Assembly (NCBI RefSeq): GCF_904842695.1 | Contig: NZ_CAJGWQ010000002.1 | Span: 1 to 64,000, forward strand | DNA: 64,000 bases | Origin: Gulosibacter hominis | GTDB taxonomy: Bacteria; Actinomycetota; Actinomycetes; Actinomycetales; Microbacteriaceae | Direction of reading: 5' to 3' | Shown: one piece after another, positions 17,422 through 25,734 of the stretch | Layout: the number at the start of each line of letters is the position of its first letter | How positions within the stretch are numbered: the first letter of the stretch is position 1 | Notes under the pieces: generated by a model | Database searches by the model: none | Told to the model about the DNA's origin: nothing | The model's input: the letters and a program-made list of their open reading frames with translations, nothing else | Made by a program: the position numbers and the translations under genes

Positions 17422-18908
17422 GAGTTTTGTTGGGTTTGGCGCCACTGCTGGTAGCGGGTTTTCCATTCGCCGGTGGGTGGGAAAAGGCCCTCGATGGGGT
17501 TGCCGGCTTGCACCTGGTCGAACACCCAGCCGTCTTGGAGTTCTTGTTCGTAGGCGTCGTTGACGACCTCTTCAAATAGCGCTGGTGGGATGACGATGAC
17601 CCCGTCGTCGTCGCCGACGATGATGTCGCCGGGTTGGACGGTGGTGCCGCCGCAGGCGATGGTGCCGTCGAATTCCCAGGGCACGTGCCGGCGGCCGAGT
17701 ACCGCGGGGTGGTTGCCGGATGAGTACACGGGGATACCGAGTTCGGCGACCGCGGCTGAGTCGCGCACGCCACCGTCGGTGACGATGCCGGCGGCGCCGA
17801 GCACCTGAGCGCGGGCACCGAGCACATCGCCGAGGGTTCCGGTGCCGCGCTCGCCGCGGGCTTCCATCACCACCACATCGTCGGGCTGAACCGAGTCGAT
17901 GGCTTGTTTTTGAGCGTTGTAGCCGCCGCCGTACTGTTTGAAGAGGTCTTCGCGGTTGGGTACGTAGCGCAGGGTTTTGGCGTAGCCGAGGATGCGGCTG
18001 CCGGGGTGGTTGCAGGTGACGCCATCGATGGTGCAGTTGATGATGCCGCGTTTGCGCAGCTGCGCCCACAGGGTTGCGACGGCAATTTTTTCGACTTTGG
18101 CGCGCAGCTCGGGGGTGATGGCGGTGCGGGGTTTGATGACGGGTGCGAGCCCGGCTGCTTCGCGCGAGCCCCAGGCTTCTTCGCGCTGGGTGTCGTCGAC
18201 CTTGGGTTGGGCGCCGAATGCGGGGATCGGGTGGGAGCCTTCTACCACGCGGGTGATGAGCCGTCCGGTGGTGGGTGCGCCAGGGACGGTGGGTGCGTCG
18301 ACTTCGACTTCGACGGTTTGGCCGGGTTCGGCGACTGATGAGCCGGCGGGTGTGCCGGTGAGGATGACGTCGCCGGGTTCAAGGGTCATGAGCTGGGAGA
18401 GGTCGGCGACGAGCTGGCCGAATGGGAATACGAGTTCGGCGGTGGTGTCGTCTTGGCGCAGTTCGCCATCGACCCAGGTGCGCACACGCAGTGCTTTCGG
18501 GTCGAGCCGGTCGGCGGGGATGATGGCTGGGCCGAGCGGGGTGTAGCCGTCGCCCGATTTGTTTTTGAGGTTGGAGCCTTTGTCGGCGTGGCGGAGGTCG
18601 TAGAGGCCCCAGTCGTTGGCGGCGGTGATGCCGGATACGCAGTTCCAGCCTTCGGCGGGGTCGACGCGGCGGGCGGTTTTGCCGATGATGAGTGCGATTT
18701 CGCCTTCAAATGCGAGCAGCTGGGTGCCCTTGGGGCGTTCGATGGTGTCGCCGGTTTTGGCGATTGAGGTGCCGGCTTTGAGGAAGTATCCGGGGGCTTT
18801 GGGGGAGCGGCCGCGCTGGGCGATGCGTGAGGGGTAGTTGAGGTGCAGTGCGATGATTTTGCCGGGGCGCTGCTTTGTGAAGTCGGCGGGGATGGGGATG
18901 ATCGGCAT
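17418..18908 (-). CDS. Fusion protein: FAH-family hydrolase/decarboxylase (HpaG-like) + RraA/HMG-aldolase-like domain
   Basis: Two enzymes in one 496-residue chain. Residues about 15-235 form a fumarylacetoacetate-hydrolase-family domain (LLAFEGEIALIIGK, ITAANDWGLYDLR, GDVILTGTPAG), the family of HpaG, which decarboxylates and isomerises the hpa intermediate. Residues about 255-490 form an RraA-like domain with TDGGVRD, where in 4-hydroxy-4-methyl-2-oxoglutarate aldolases the Arg binds substrate and the Asp binds metal. No separate HpaF, HpaH or HpaI gene is in the operon. I infer that the second half may do the pyruvate-releasing retro-aldol step or a decarboxylation. First gene of the operon; GGGAG precedes ATG. 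Confidence 0.87.
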   Translation of the reverse strand: MPIIPIPADFTKQRPGKIIALHLNYPSRIAQRGRSPKAPGYFLKAGTSIAKTGDTIERPKGTQLLAFEGEIALIIGKTARRVDPAEGWNCVSGITAANDWGLYDLRHADKGSNLKNKSGDGYTPLGPAIIPADRLDPKALRVRTWVDGELRQDDTTAELVFPFGQLVADLSQLMTLEPGDVILTGTPAGSSVAEPGQTVEVEVDAPTVPGAPTTGRLITRVVEGSHPIPAFGAQPKVDDTQREEAWGSREAAGLAPVIKPRTAITPELRAKVEKIAVATLWAQLRKRGIINCTIDGVTCNHPGSRILGYAKTLRYVPNREDLFKQYGGGYNAQKQAIDSVQPDDVVVMEARGERGTGTLGDVLGARAQVLGAAGIVTDGGVRDSAAVAELGIPVYSSGNHPAVLGRRHVPWEFDGTIACGGTTVQPGDIIVGDDDGVIVIPPALFEEVVNDAYEQELQDGWVFDQVQAGNPIEGLFPPTGEWKTRYQQWRQTQQNS

Positions 18909-18954
18909 GGTGAGGCTCCCTCTTTGGCTGCTCAGCGGGCGGCGCTGCCCGTGC

Positions 18955-18992
18955 GATATACGGAATCATATACGATCCGGGATGCGCGCCAA
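18955..18992 (-). promoter_or_regulatory. Promoter and candidate GntR operator of the hpa operon
   Basis: On the minus strand, TTGGCG (18987-18992), a 16-base spacer and TATGAT (18965-18970). Overlapping the -10 is ATCATATACGAT (18965-18976), palindromic except at one position pair. The word ATATACG also occurs 12 bases away (18956-18962), giving two phased half-site-like copies. This fits autorepression by the GntR regulator encoded second in the operon. Confidence 0.6.
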
Positions 18993-19063
18993 GGGCCGGG
19001 TGCCAATTGTCAGCCGGCTTTGAGGGTTGGGTGAAATTCCTCGGCCCCACTTTATTTGCTCGC

Positions 19064-19759
19064 TTATCGGTGATCCCGATGCGCCAGCCAGGCGCGCAAA
19101 TTACCGAGCAGATGCAGAACTAGCGACACCGCCAGGAACGCGATGACGACGTATCCCATCATGCTCATTACCCGGCCCCAGCCACCGTCGAGAGTGGGGT
19201 CGAGGAACTTGTAGGGGTACCAGCCGGCGATCGCGCCGCGAATCCAGGTGTAGGCGAGCCACGCGATCGGCAGCAATAGCCACACGAGCGACCGCCACCA
19301 GCGGGCGCGGCGCGTGGCGGTAATCAGCAGCCACCCGAGTAGTGCCGCGACGGGCGCGACCCGGTGGGCGACGATGTTGTGCCACGGCAGATCCCAGCGC
19401 GTGAACTCGCCGGGTTCGGCCACGAGCACCGCGTAGATGATGCCCGTCATCACCATCATGAACGTGAGCATGCCGCGCAGATCGTCCCACCACACCGGCA
19501 GCTTCTTGCGCATCGAAACCGCGCCGACCACGCACACGAGGCCGAACAGTGCGTTCGACACATTGGTGAAGTGCGAGAGCGTTTGAATGAGCGTGTGATC
19601 CGATGCACCCGTGGCTGAGCGCCACGCGTTGTACACCACCGAGGCGAGTGCGAGCCCGCCGATCACCAGCCGTAGCAGCCGGATCCATGACCGGTCGGGA
19701 TGCAGCGCGTTATTGAGTTTCGGGGCGCGGTTTATTGCGGGAAGTGTTGGCGACGGCAT
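19064..19759 (-). CDS. Pr6Pr-family integral membrane protein
   Basis: Membrane protein of 231 residues with about six hydrophobic segments. The THFTN-like SHFTNVSNALFG motif, the WDLPWHNIVAHRVAPV segment and GWYPYKFLDP near the end are characteristic of the Pr6Pr/FAR-17a-like family. Function is not established for bacterial members. It lies between the hpa operon and two SDR genes but has its own ATG and no coupling to either, so no link to catabolism can be claimed. Confidence 0.72.
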   Translation of the reverse strand: MPSPTLPAINRAPKLNNALHPDRSWIRLLRLVIGGLALASVVYNAWRSATGASDHTLIQTLSHFTNVSNALFGLVCVVGAVSMRKKLPVWWDDLRGMLTFMMVMTGIIYAVLVAEPGEFTRWDLPWHNIVAHRVAPVAALLGWLLITATRRARWWRSLVWLLLPIAWLAYTWIRGAIAGWYPYKFLDPTLDGGWGRVMSMMGYVVIAFLAVSLVLHLLGNLRAWLAHRDHR

Positions 19760-19786
19760 GACAGACAGTCTGGCACGGGTGCTAGA

Positions 19787-20530
19787 TCAGCCCGCCATGT
19801 ACAAGCCGCCGTTCACATCGATTTGGGCGCCGCTAATGAATGACGAGCGCTGAGACAGAAGATAGGTGACAGTATCGGCGACTTCGCCCGGGCGGCCGAG
19901 TCGTCCCAGTGGGGTTGCGCGTTCCAGCTCGCCGTCCGATGCAGCAACAAGATCGTTAGTCATGGGTGATTCGATAATTCCGGGAGCAACAGCATTCGCC
20001 CGAATCCCGCGATCTCCCAGCTCGATGGCGATAGTGCGCATGAACGAGACGATCGCACCCTTTGTGGCTGCATAGTGGGCGTGATTTCGTGAGCCGCGTT
20101 CGCCGGCAATCGAAGCAAAATAAACCAGTGACGCATTGTCACGGAGGTGGGGGAGAAGCGTCGAAGTCAGGGTGGCTACGGCGTCGAGATTGATCGAGAT
20201 CGTGGTGCGCCACTGCTCTGTGGTCATTTCTGCAAATGGATGTGCGACGTAGATTCCAGCAGCAGGCGCAAAGCCATCCACCCCACCAAGTTGCGCTCCG
20301 GCAGCCGCAATCGCTCGCTGAGTTTCGGGAAGCCGAACGTCTCCGCCCACGGTGAGCACGGTTCTACCGGTGGCTTGAGCTTCGGCAGCAATCGATTCGA
20401 GACTTGATTCATCGAGTTCGTGGAGCACAAGATTCGCGCCCTCATCGAGCAGCCGCTGGGCGAGTTCACGTCCAATTGCGCCGGCGGCTCCGGTGATGAC
20501 GATGTTTTTATCTTTGAGATGAAGGTCCAT
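19787..20530 (-). CDS. Short-chain dehydrogenase/reductase (SDR)
   Basis: Classical SDR of 247 residues. The NAD(P) loop is TGAAGAIG, and the catalytic pair is YAATK (Tyr-x3-Lys) preceded by the serine of YFASIAGE. The acidic residue ending the second strand (HELDES) suggests NAD rather than NADP. The substrate is unknown. It lies 18 bases after another SDR gene, transcribed divergently from the GntR/importer cluster, and so probably belongs to the same catabolic regulon. Confidence 0.88.
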   Translation of the reverse strand: MDLHLKDKNIVITGAAGAIGRELAQRLLDEGANLVLHELDESSLESIAAEAQATGRTVLTVGGDVRLPETQRAIAAAGAQLGGVDGFAPAAGIYVAHPFAEMTTEQWRTTISINLDAVATLTSTLLPHLRDNASLVYFASIAGERGSRNHAHYAATKGAIVSFMRTIAIELGDRGIRANAVAPGIIESPMTNDLVAASDGELERATPLGRLGRPGEVADTVTYLLSQRSSFISGAQIDVNGGLYMAG

Positions 20531-20548
20531 GTTGGGTTCCTTTGCGAG

Positions 20549-21322
20549 CTATTCGTACCAGTTGCCGTCGATCGAGAGGCCGCCGTCAACGCGAAGTGTG
20601 TGTCCCGTGATGTAGGAAGCATCGTTGGAGAGCAGCCAAACGATTGGCTTGGCAATTTCTTGGGGCGAAGCGAAGCGGCCCAGCGGGGTGCGATCGGTAA
20701 TGGGCTTGGTCTGCAGCTTTCCTGCCGCGGTGAGGTCGTCGGTGAATGGGGTAGTGACGTACCCGGGAGCGACTGCGTTTGCCCGGATTCCATCGGGTGC
20801 CCACTCCACGGCAAGGGACCGGGTGAAGCCCTCGATAGCGGTTTTTGCGGTGTTGTAGCTTGCACGTTTCGGCATACCGAGTGCGCTGGCGATCGATGAA
20901 ATAGTCACGATCGAGCCTGGTTCATCCTTGCGTAGCAGCTCGTATGCGGCGCGACATACCCGCATCGTGCCGTGGAGGTGTACGTCGATGAGCGACATCC
21001 AATCGTCGTCAGTCATTTCCGCTGTTGCCACGGGGCGAGAAATACCAGCGCAAGCAACCAGTGCGGCGAGCGAGCCCTCAGTGGCTGCTATGTCGGCGAA
21101 TGCGGCGTTGACTTCAGCGGTGCTGGTGATATCGACTTGAATACAGCGAGTCCGTTCCGCCAGGCTTTTCGGAAATTCAGCCATCGCGGATACGTTGCGG
21201 TCAAGGATGACCGCCTGTGCGGAAGGGCCGGATTGAAGCCAGGTTTCGGCCACGGTGCGACCAATCCCGCTGCTGCCTCCGGTAATCACTGCAGTGCGTT
21301 TTGGAGTGTTTATGCTGCCCAC
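20549..21322 (-). CDS. Short-chain dehydrogenase/reductase (SDR)
   Basis: Classical SDR of 257 residues. The cofactor loop is TGGSSGIG, the catalytic motif YNTAK follows SSIASALG, and the usual ending is ITGHTLRVDGG. I take the GTG at 21322 (VGSINTPKRTAVITGG), which has GAGG close upstream. The longer open frame adds 80 residues unlike any SDR that run through the divergent promoter. First gene of the minus arm, controlled by the promoter with the palindromic operator at 21402-21417. Confidence 0.85.
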   Translation of the reverse strand: MGSINTPKRTAVITGGSSGIGRTVAETWLQSGPSAQAVILDRNVSAMAEFPKSLAERTRCIQVDITSTAEVNAAFADIAATEGSLAALVACAGISRPVATAEMTDDDWMSLIDVHLHGTMRVCRAAYELLRKDEPGSIVTISSIASALGMPKRASYNTAKTAIEGFTRSLAVEWAPDGIRANAVAPGYVTTPFTDDLTAAGKLQTKPITDRTPLGRFASPQEIAKPIVWLLSNDASYITGHTLRVDGGLSIDGNWYE

Positions 21323-21390
21323 TTGACACCTCAATGTGTAGAACGGGTAGCAGTGGGGGTCAACGTCGACCTCACTGCCTTTTCCACGAC

Positions 21391-21419
21391 ACAATAGGTA
21401 AGTTTTGGATCCAAAACAA
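21391..21419 (-). promoter_or_regulatory. Promoter of the SDR pair with operator palindrome 1
   Basis: Minus-strand TTGTTT (21414-21419), 17-base spacer, TATTGT (21391-21396). The spacer region contains the perfect 16-bp palindrome GTTTTGGATCCAAAAC (21402-21417), whose core TTGGATCCAA recurs at 22131-22140. A regulator bound there would block this promoter and lie just before the divergent gntR gene. Confidence 0.65.
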
Positions 21420-21439
21420 GCCATGAGCGAGGTTGAGTA

Positions 21440-22144
21440 ATGAACGATGGGTTGGTCACCGGTGCGCTGTTTAACGGCGCCAGTGAGACCGCGCGTGTGG
21501 TGCATGAGCTGCGAGAACTCATTCTTCGAGGTTCGTTTACCCCGGGTGAGCGACTGGGGCAAGAGATGCTGGCAAAGCGTCTCCAGGCAAGTCGAATGCC
21601 GGTGCGGGCGGCGCTACAGCAACTCGAGCGCGAAGAGCTGGTCACGATTGTCCCGAACTCTGGCGCTTGGGTGACCAGAATGGATGCGGAGCAGATTGAT
21701 GCGATCTATCGGTTGCGAGAGGTGATTGAACCGCTCGTAGTGCGAACGAGTCTTCCGAACCTCACTGCTGAGCAGATTGAGCGTATACATGAGCTTGGCG
21801 ACAAGGTGGATGAAGTTACCGAGAACCCTGAGCGGTTCGATGAGTTCATGGTCCTTGAGCGCGAGTTTCATATTGCAACGTTCGCGGGTGCGGACTTCCC
21901 CGGTTATCGAGACCGTGTCGAGCAGCTCTGGAACCGTACCCAGTTTTCTCGTGGCACGGTGGCTTGCCAATTCACCGCCGCCGATTGGGCTTGTACCCGA
22001 GCAGATCATCACCTGATGCGCTACTACATCGATAACTGCGATGCTGAAGCGCTTGGGGAGATTGTCAGGCTGCATATTCGCCGCACTCGGCGTCTGGGTG
22101 CACAACTTGAGCTGCTCAAGGACCAATCAATTGGATCCAATTGA
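21440..22144 (+). CDS. GntR-family regulator (FadR/FCD type) of the dehydrogenase-importer cluster
   Basis: Regulator of 234 residues. The winged-helix region contains ARVVHELRELILRGSFTPGERL and KRLQASRMPVRAALQQLEREE. The FCD ligand domain has the expected histidines (FHIATF, ADHHLMRYY, RLHIRRTR), consistent with a metal-assisted carboxylate pocket. ATG follows GAGG. The gene is divergent from two SDR genes and precedes the importer operon. Palindromes with core TTGGATCCAA lie before it and across its stop codon, a strong sign that this protein is their reader. Confidence 0.92.
   Translation: MNDGLVTGALFNGASETARVVHELRELILRGSFTPGERLGQEMLAKRLQASRMPVRAALQQLEREELVTIVPNSGAWVTRMDAEQIDAIYRLREVIEPLVVRTSLPNLTAEQIERIHELGDKVDEVTENPERFDEFMVLEREFHIATFAGADFPGYRDRVEQLWNRTQFSRGTVACQFTAADWACTRADHHLMRYYIDNCDAEALGEIVRLHIRRTRRLGAQLELLKDQSIGSN
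22127..22144. promoter_or_regulatory. Operator palindrome 2
   Basis: Perfect 18-bp palindrome TCAATTGGATCCAATTGA, overlapping the end of the gntR coding sequence (its last bases TGA are the stop codon). The central ten bases equal those of the palindrome at 21402-21417. It ends one base before the -35 box of the downstream promoter. Confidence 0.7.
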
Positions 22145-22145
22145 G

Positions 22146-22174
22146 TTGACATCTTGTTCCATGCCCCGTACTCT
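22146..22174 (+). promoter_or_regulatory. Promoter of the alcohol dehydrogenase-importer operon
   Basis: Consensus -35 TTGACA (22146-22151), 17-base spacer, -10 TACTCT (22169-22174). The expected leader of about 75 bases includes a hairpin GGTGCT-gaat-AGCACC (22221-22236) just before the ribosome binding site of the first gene. Confidence 0.75.
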
Positions 22175-22256
22175 CGCAGTCAACGAACTACCGAGGATCG
22201 TGTTAGTGCAATGACGCACCGGTGCTGAATAGCACCCAATGAGAGGGGCATTGACA

Positions 22257-23453
22257 ATGACGTCAACCAACTGGTGGCCTTCATCCACCCAACCGTCAAC
22301 TTTTTTGGCTCCACACCTCGTGGCAGGCGGGGCGGGAAGTGCGCGAAATCTTGCTCCGCTTCTTCGCAATGAGCTGCACATCGATGGTGGGAAAGTTTTC
22401 CTGGCGATCGATGATGCGGTGGATGCGGCCGGTCTGATCTCGCCGATTGCTGATTCGCTCAAATCGAGTGGTTTTGAAGTCGTCCAGCGCGGTGGGTTCG
22501 GGGCAGAACCCGTAGACGAAATCGTTGACGCTGCAGCTGCTGAGGCACGAAGCCAAGACGTTACAGCTGTCATCGGCGTCGGCGGTGGTTCCGTGCTCGA
22601 CTCGGCAAAACTGATCGCACTCTTGCTTCGCAACGAAGGCGGCTCGGCGGATTGGGTCGGAGCAGTTGAACCTGGAACTGAGGTGGCTCCGCTGCTGCTG
22701 ATTCCAACCACCTGCGGAACTGGTTCCGAAACGACAAATATCGCGATGGTCACTGTCGCTGGTAACAAGCGATCCTCGGTGTGTTCCGGGTTTGTGCCTC
22801 CCGTTGCCGTGCTTGATCCAGAGCTAATTGCAAGCTTGCCGCCCAAGGTGATTGCGGCTACCGGTATGGATGCGCTTGCACATGCCGTCGAATCTCTGAT
22901 GTCAACGCAGGCCTCGATGCTTTCGGCGCATGCCTCATTCCATGCGATGGAACTGCTCATTGGAAACCTCGAACGAGCTGTCGCAGGCGATAAAGAGGCA
23001 TTGGCATACACACTCTGGGGCGCTCACCTGGGCGGCCAGTCGCTCAATGCCGGTGTGGTTCTGGGCCACTCAATGGCGTATAGCTTCGCCCACGCGACAC
23101 CGATGCCGCACGGGGTTTCCTGCGCGCTTGCACTCCCATATTGCATCGCCTTCAACCAAAACATTGATTCGCGGCTGGCTGAACGAATTGCACTTGCTCT
23201 GACAGCAGGTAAGTCCGACTCGCTTCGCGAAGCAGCCCAGGAAGTTCAAGACCTAGCACGTCGAATCGGGCTGCCCACGACATACGCCGAAGCTCGTATC
23301 GATCCATCGCGTTCGGATGAACTCGCGGCATACTGCGCAGCGCAGTATCCCCGCCCCACGAACCCAGAGGGGATGGATGCAGAACGACTGCAAATTTTGT
23401 TCTCAGCGGTTGAAACCGGTGACCTGAACCTCGCGTTCAGCGCGACCGCATAG
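22257..23453 (+). CDS. Iron-containing (group III) alcohol dehydrogenase
   Basis: Fe-type alcohol dehydrogenase/maleylacetate-reductase family protein of 398 residues. NAD(P) binding: GVGGGSVLDSAK; the TTCGTGSETT motif follows. Metal ligands are expected in DALAHAVE (Asp and His), LGHSMAYSFAH and PHGVSC. The ATG at 22257 is chosen because GAGAGGGG precedes it; the in-frame ATG at 22239 would place that site inside the gene. It probably interconverts an alcohol (or keto acid) and an aldehyde (or hydroxy acid) handed to the next gene. First gene of the operon. Confidence 0.88.
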   Translation: MTSTNWWPSSTQPSTFLAPHLVAGGAGSARNLAPLLRNELHIDGGKVFLAIDDAVDAAGLISPIADSLKSSGFEVVQRGGFGAEPVDEIVDAAAAEARSQDVTAVIGVGGGSVLDSAKLIALLLRNEGGSADWVGAVEPGTEVAPLLLIPTTCGTGSETTNIAMVTVAGNKRSSVCSGFVPPVAVLDPELIASLPPKVIAATGMDALAHAVESLMSTQASMLSAHASFHAMELLIGNLERAVAGDKEALAYTLWGAHLGGQSLNAGVVLGHSMAYSFAHATPMPHGVSCALALPYCIAFNQNIDSRLAERIALALTAGKSDSLREAAQEVQDLARRIGLPTTYAEARIDPSRSDELAAYCAAQYPRPTNPEGMDAERLQILFSAVETGDLNLAFSATA

Positions 23454-23479
23454 TGGCGGAATCGGAGAGGGGTATTGAT

Positions 23480-24928
23480 ATGAAATACGGTGAACTGCAG
23501 CTTCACATTGGTGCGCAACAGCGAGGTGCGTCCGAGGGTGGTCAGATTGAGGTGCTGAACCCGTCGAATGGTGAGGTGATTGCGAAAGTCCCCGCTCTGA
23601 CCGCTGAGGATCTACCAGCTGTGTTTGCTGCGGCTGAGTCAGGAGCAGCTCAGTGGCGAGAAACAGACGGTATTGAGCGCGGACGCATCCTGCTGCACGC
23701 CGCGCAATTGGTTCGAGAACATGCTTCTGAACTCGCAGAGATCATCACCAGTGAGCTCGGAAAGCTACCTGCAGATGCGGCCGGTGAAGTTGAAAAATCC
23801 GCACAGTTTCTCGAGTATTACGGCGGCATGGGCCGCGATGAATTCGGCGGAATCATGTTTGATGGCCGGCCAAATACGGTGACTTCCCGAGTTCGTGAAC
23901 CGCTCGGGGTGGTGGCGCTTATCACACCGTGGAATGACCCGCTGCTCACCCCCTGTCGGAAGCTGGGGCCGGCGCTGATCTCCGGCAATGCTGTCATTAT
24001 CAAGCCGGCTTCCGCGACGCCACTTTGTGTCATGAAGCTGGCCGAGCTCTTGCGAGAAGCCGGGCTGCCGGATGGTGTCTTGACCGTGGTCACTGGCCGC
24101 GGAGATGCAGTGGTGCACGACCTCATTGACCACCCGGCTATCGCTGGCGTGTCTTTTACCGGTTCGACCGAAACCGGAATGTCGATCCAAAAGCAACTCG
24201 CCGGCAAAAACATCCGGGTCCAGACCGAGATGGGTGGGAAAAACACCCTGCTGGTCATGGACGATGCTGATCTCGACCTAGTGGAATCGGCTGTCGTAGC
24301 CGGGGGGCTCGGTCAAGTGGGGCAGCGGTGTACCGCGACGAGTCGAATTGTTGTACATGAAGCAATCGCAGATGAGTTGCAAGACCGACTCGTCAAGGTC
24401 TTTCAATCTCAACAGGCCGGTCCAGCAACAGCACCTGGAGTGACAGTGGGACCGGTTGTTGATTCGCGCGCACGCGAATCAATTCTGGAACATCGGGATC
24501 GGGCCGTTGCACAGGGAGCGCGAGTAATCGCAGCAGCGCCGCTAACCGACGGTCAACAAGACCGTGCTTTCCTCGTCGCTCCTGCCTTGTTGGAGGTCTC
24601 AACCAAGCAGGACATCTGGAACGAGGAAGTATTTGGTCCGATAATCGGGATGGCAAAGGTTGCATCTTTTGAAGAGGGTGTGGCAGCCGTTAATGATACG
24701 AGCTACGGACTTGCCGCCGCGATTTTCACACGGTCACTAGCAAACGCATTCGAATTTGCTCGGCGCGCAAATGCTGGACAGGTTTCAATCAACCACCCCA
24801 CAACCGGGTGGGATGTTCATCACCCGTTCGGCGGTTTCGGAGATTCGGGTTCGGGGTACAAAGAACAGGGCCGACAGGCACTCGAGTTCTATACGCGCTG
24901 CAAGACAGTCGCGCTGAGAAGCCATTAG
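23480..24928 (+). CDS. Aldehyde dehydrogenase
   Basis: NAD(P)-dependent aldehyde dehydrogenase of 482 residues with C284 in VGQRCTATSR and E250 in TEMGGKN; FTGSTETG is the cofactor loop. The ATG at 23480 follows GGAGAGGGG and is preferred to the GTG that overlaps the previous stop. As partner of an alcohol dehydrogenase it would complete alcohol to acid oxidation. It resembles semialdehyde and benzaldehyde-type members; the specificity cannot be told. Confidence 0.9.
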   Translation: MKYGELQLHIGAQQRGASEGGQIEVLNPSNGEVIAKVPALTAEDLPAVFAAAESGAAQWRETDGIERGRILLHAAQLVREHASELAEIITSELGKLPADAAGEVEKSAQFLEYYGGMGRDEFGGIMFDGRPNTVTSRVREPLGVVALITPWNDPLLTPCRKLGPALISGNAVIIKPASATPLCVMKLAELLREAGLPDGVLTVVTGRGDAVVHDLIDHPAIAGVSFTGSTETGMSIQKQLAGKNIRVQTEMGGKNTLLVMDDADLDLVESAVVAGGLGQVGQRCTATSRIVVHEAIADELQDRLVKVFQSQQAGPATAPGVTVGPVVDSRARESILEHRDRAVAQGARVIAAAPLTDGQQDRAFLVAPALLEVSTKQDIWNEEVFGPIIGMAKVASFEEGVAAVNDTSYGLAAAIFTRSLANAFEFARRANAGQVSINHPTTGWDVHHPFGGFGDSGSGYKEQGRQALEFYTRCKTVALRSH

Positions 24929-24942
24929 GTGAGGTGTATGCA

Positions 24943-25695
24943 ATGAGTGTTGTCGATCTACTTTCACTATCCGGCAAACGAGTGCTTGTGACCGGAGGTA
25001 GCCGAGGCCTTGGGCTCGGAATGGCTCGCGGCATGCGTGAAGCGGGTGCGGCGGTGGCGATCATGTCACGGACTGCAGAGCAAGTGCACGCAGCTGCGTC
25101 CGAGATTTCGGCGCTTCCGCTCGTGGCTGATGCCAACGGTGACCCGGCACAGATCCTTACAGAAGCTGAGGAGTTGCTCGGCGGTGGCATTGATTGTGTC
25201 GTTCACGCAGCCGGTATTCAGCACCGGGCCGCAGCAGAAGAGTTTCCGGCAGAAGAATGGGATAACGTTCTTCGTACGAACCTGACTGCCCCCTTCCGTC
25301 TCAGTCAAGAACTTGGGCGCAGGCAACTACAGGCGGGTTGTTCAGGGAGCCATATTTTTATCGGTTCGCTTACAAGCACACTATCGATTCGCGGAATTAC
25401 CGCGTACACGGCGTCAAAATCGGCTATCTATGGAGTGATCCGAAGCCTGAGCACCGAATGGGCTGGCCGCGGGATTCGGGTGAATGGGATTGCCCCAGGA
25501 TATTTCCGTACGAATCTAACCGAGTCGGTATTCTCTGATCCGGAGACGTATGCCAATATGCTTCGCCGTATCCCGATGGAGCGGTTCGGTGATCCAAAAG
25601 AACTCGCCGGCCCAGCGGTATTCCTCGCATCGGATGCTGCTTCCTACATTACTGGGCAATTGATCACAGTCGACGGCGGCTGGACAGCCGCCTGA
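24943..25695 (+). CDS. Short-chain dehydrogenase/reductase (SDR)
   Basis: Classical SDR of 250 residues: cofactor loop TGGSRGLG, serine in GSLTSTLS, YTASK as catalytic Tyr-x3-Lys, ending ITGQLITVDGG. It resembles gluconate 5-dehydrogenase/3-oxoacyl reductase types. ATG at 24943 with GGTGAGG upstream; a longer in-frame extension overlaps the preceding gene and is not SDR-like. Third SDR gene of the cluster, on the importer strand. Confidence 0.88.
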   Translation: MSVVDLLSLSGKRVLVTGGSRGLGLGMARGMREAGAAVAIMSRTAEQVHAAASEISALPLVADANGDPAQILTEAEELLGGGIDCVVHAAGIQHRAAAEEFPAEEWDNVLRTNLTAPFRLSQELGRRQLQAGCSGSHIFIGSLTSTLSIRGITAYTASKSAIYGVIRSLSTEWAGRGIRVNGIAPGYFRTNLTESVFSDPETYANMLRRIPMERFGDPKELAGPAVFLASDAASYITGQLITVDGGWTAA

Positions 25696-25734
25696 CCCCT
25701 ACCAAATTGGCAACCAAGAATCACGGAGTTGGCC

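Noticed and set aside
21323-21562. 80-residue N-terminal extension of the second SDR
   Set aside because: It crosses the divergent promoter and the gntR start and is unlike any SDR; a GTG with GAGG upstream fits the family start.
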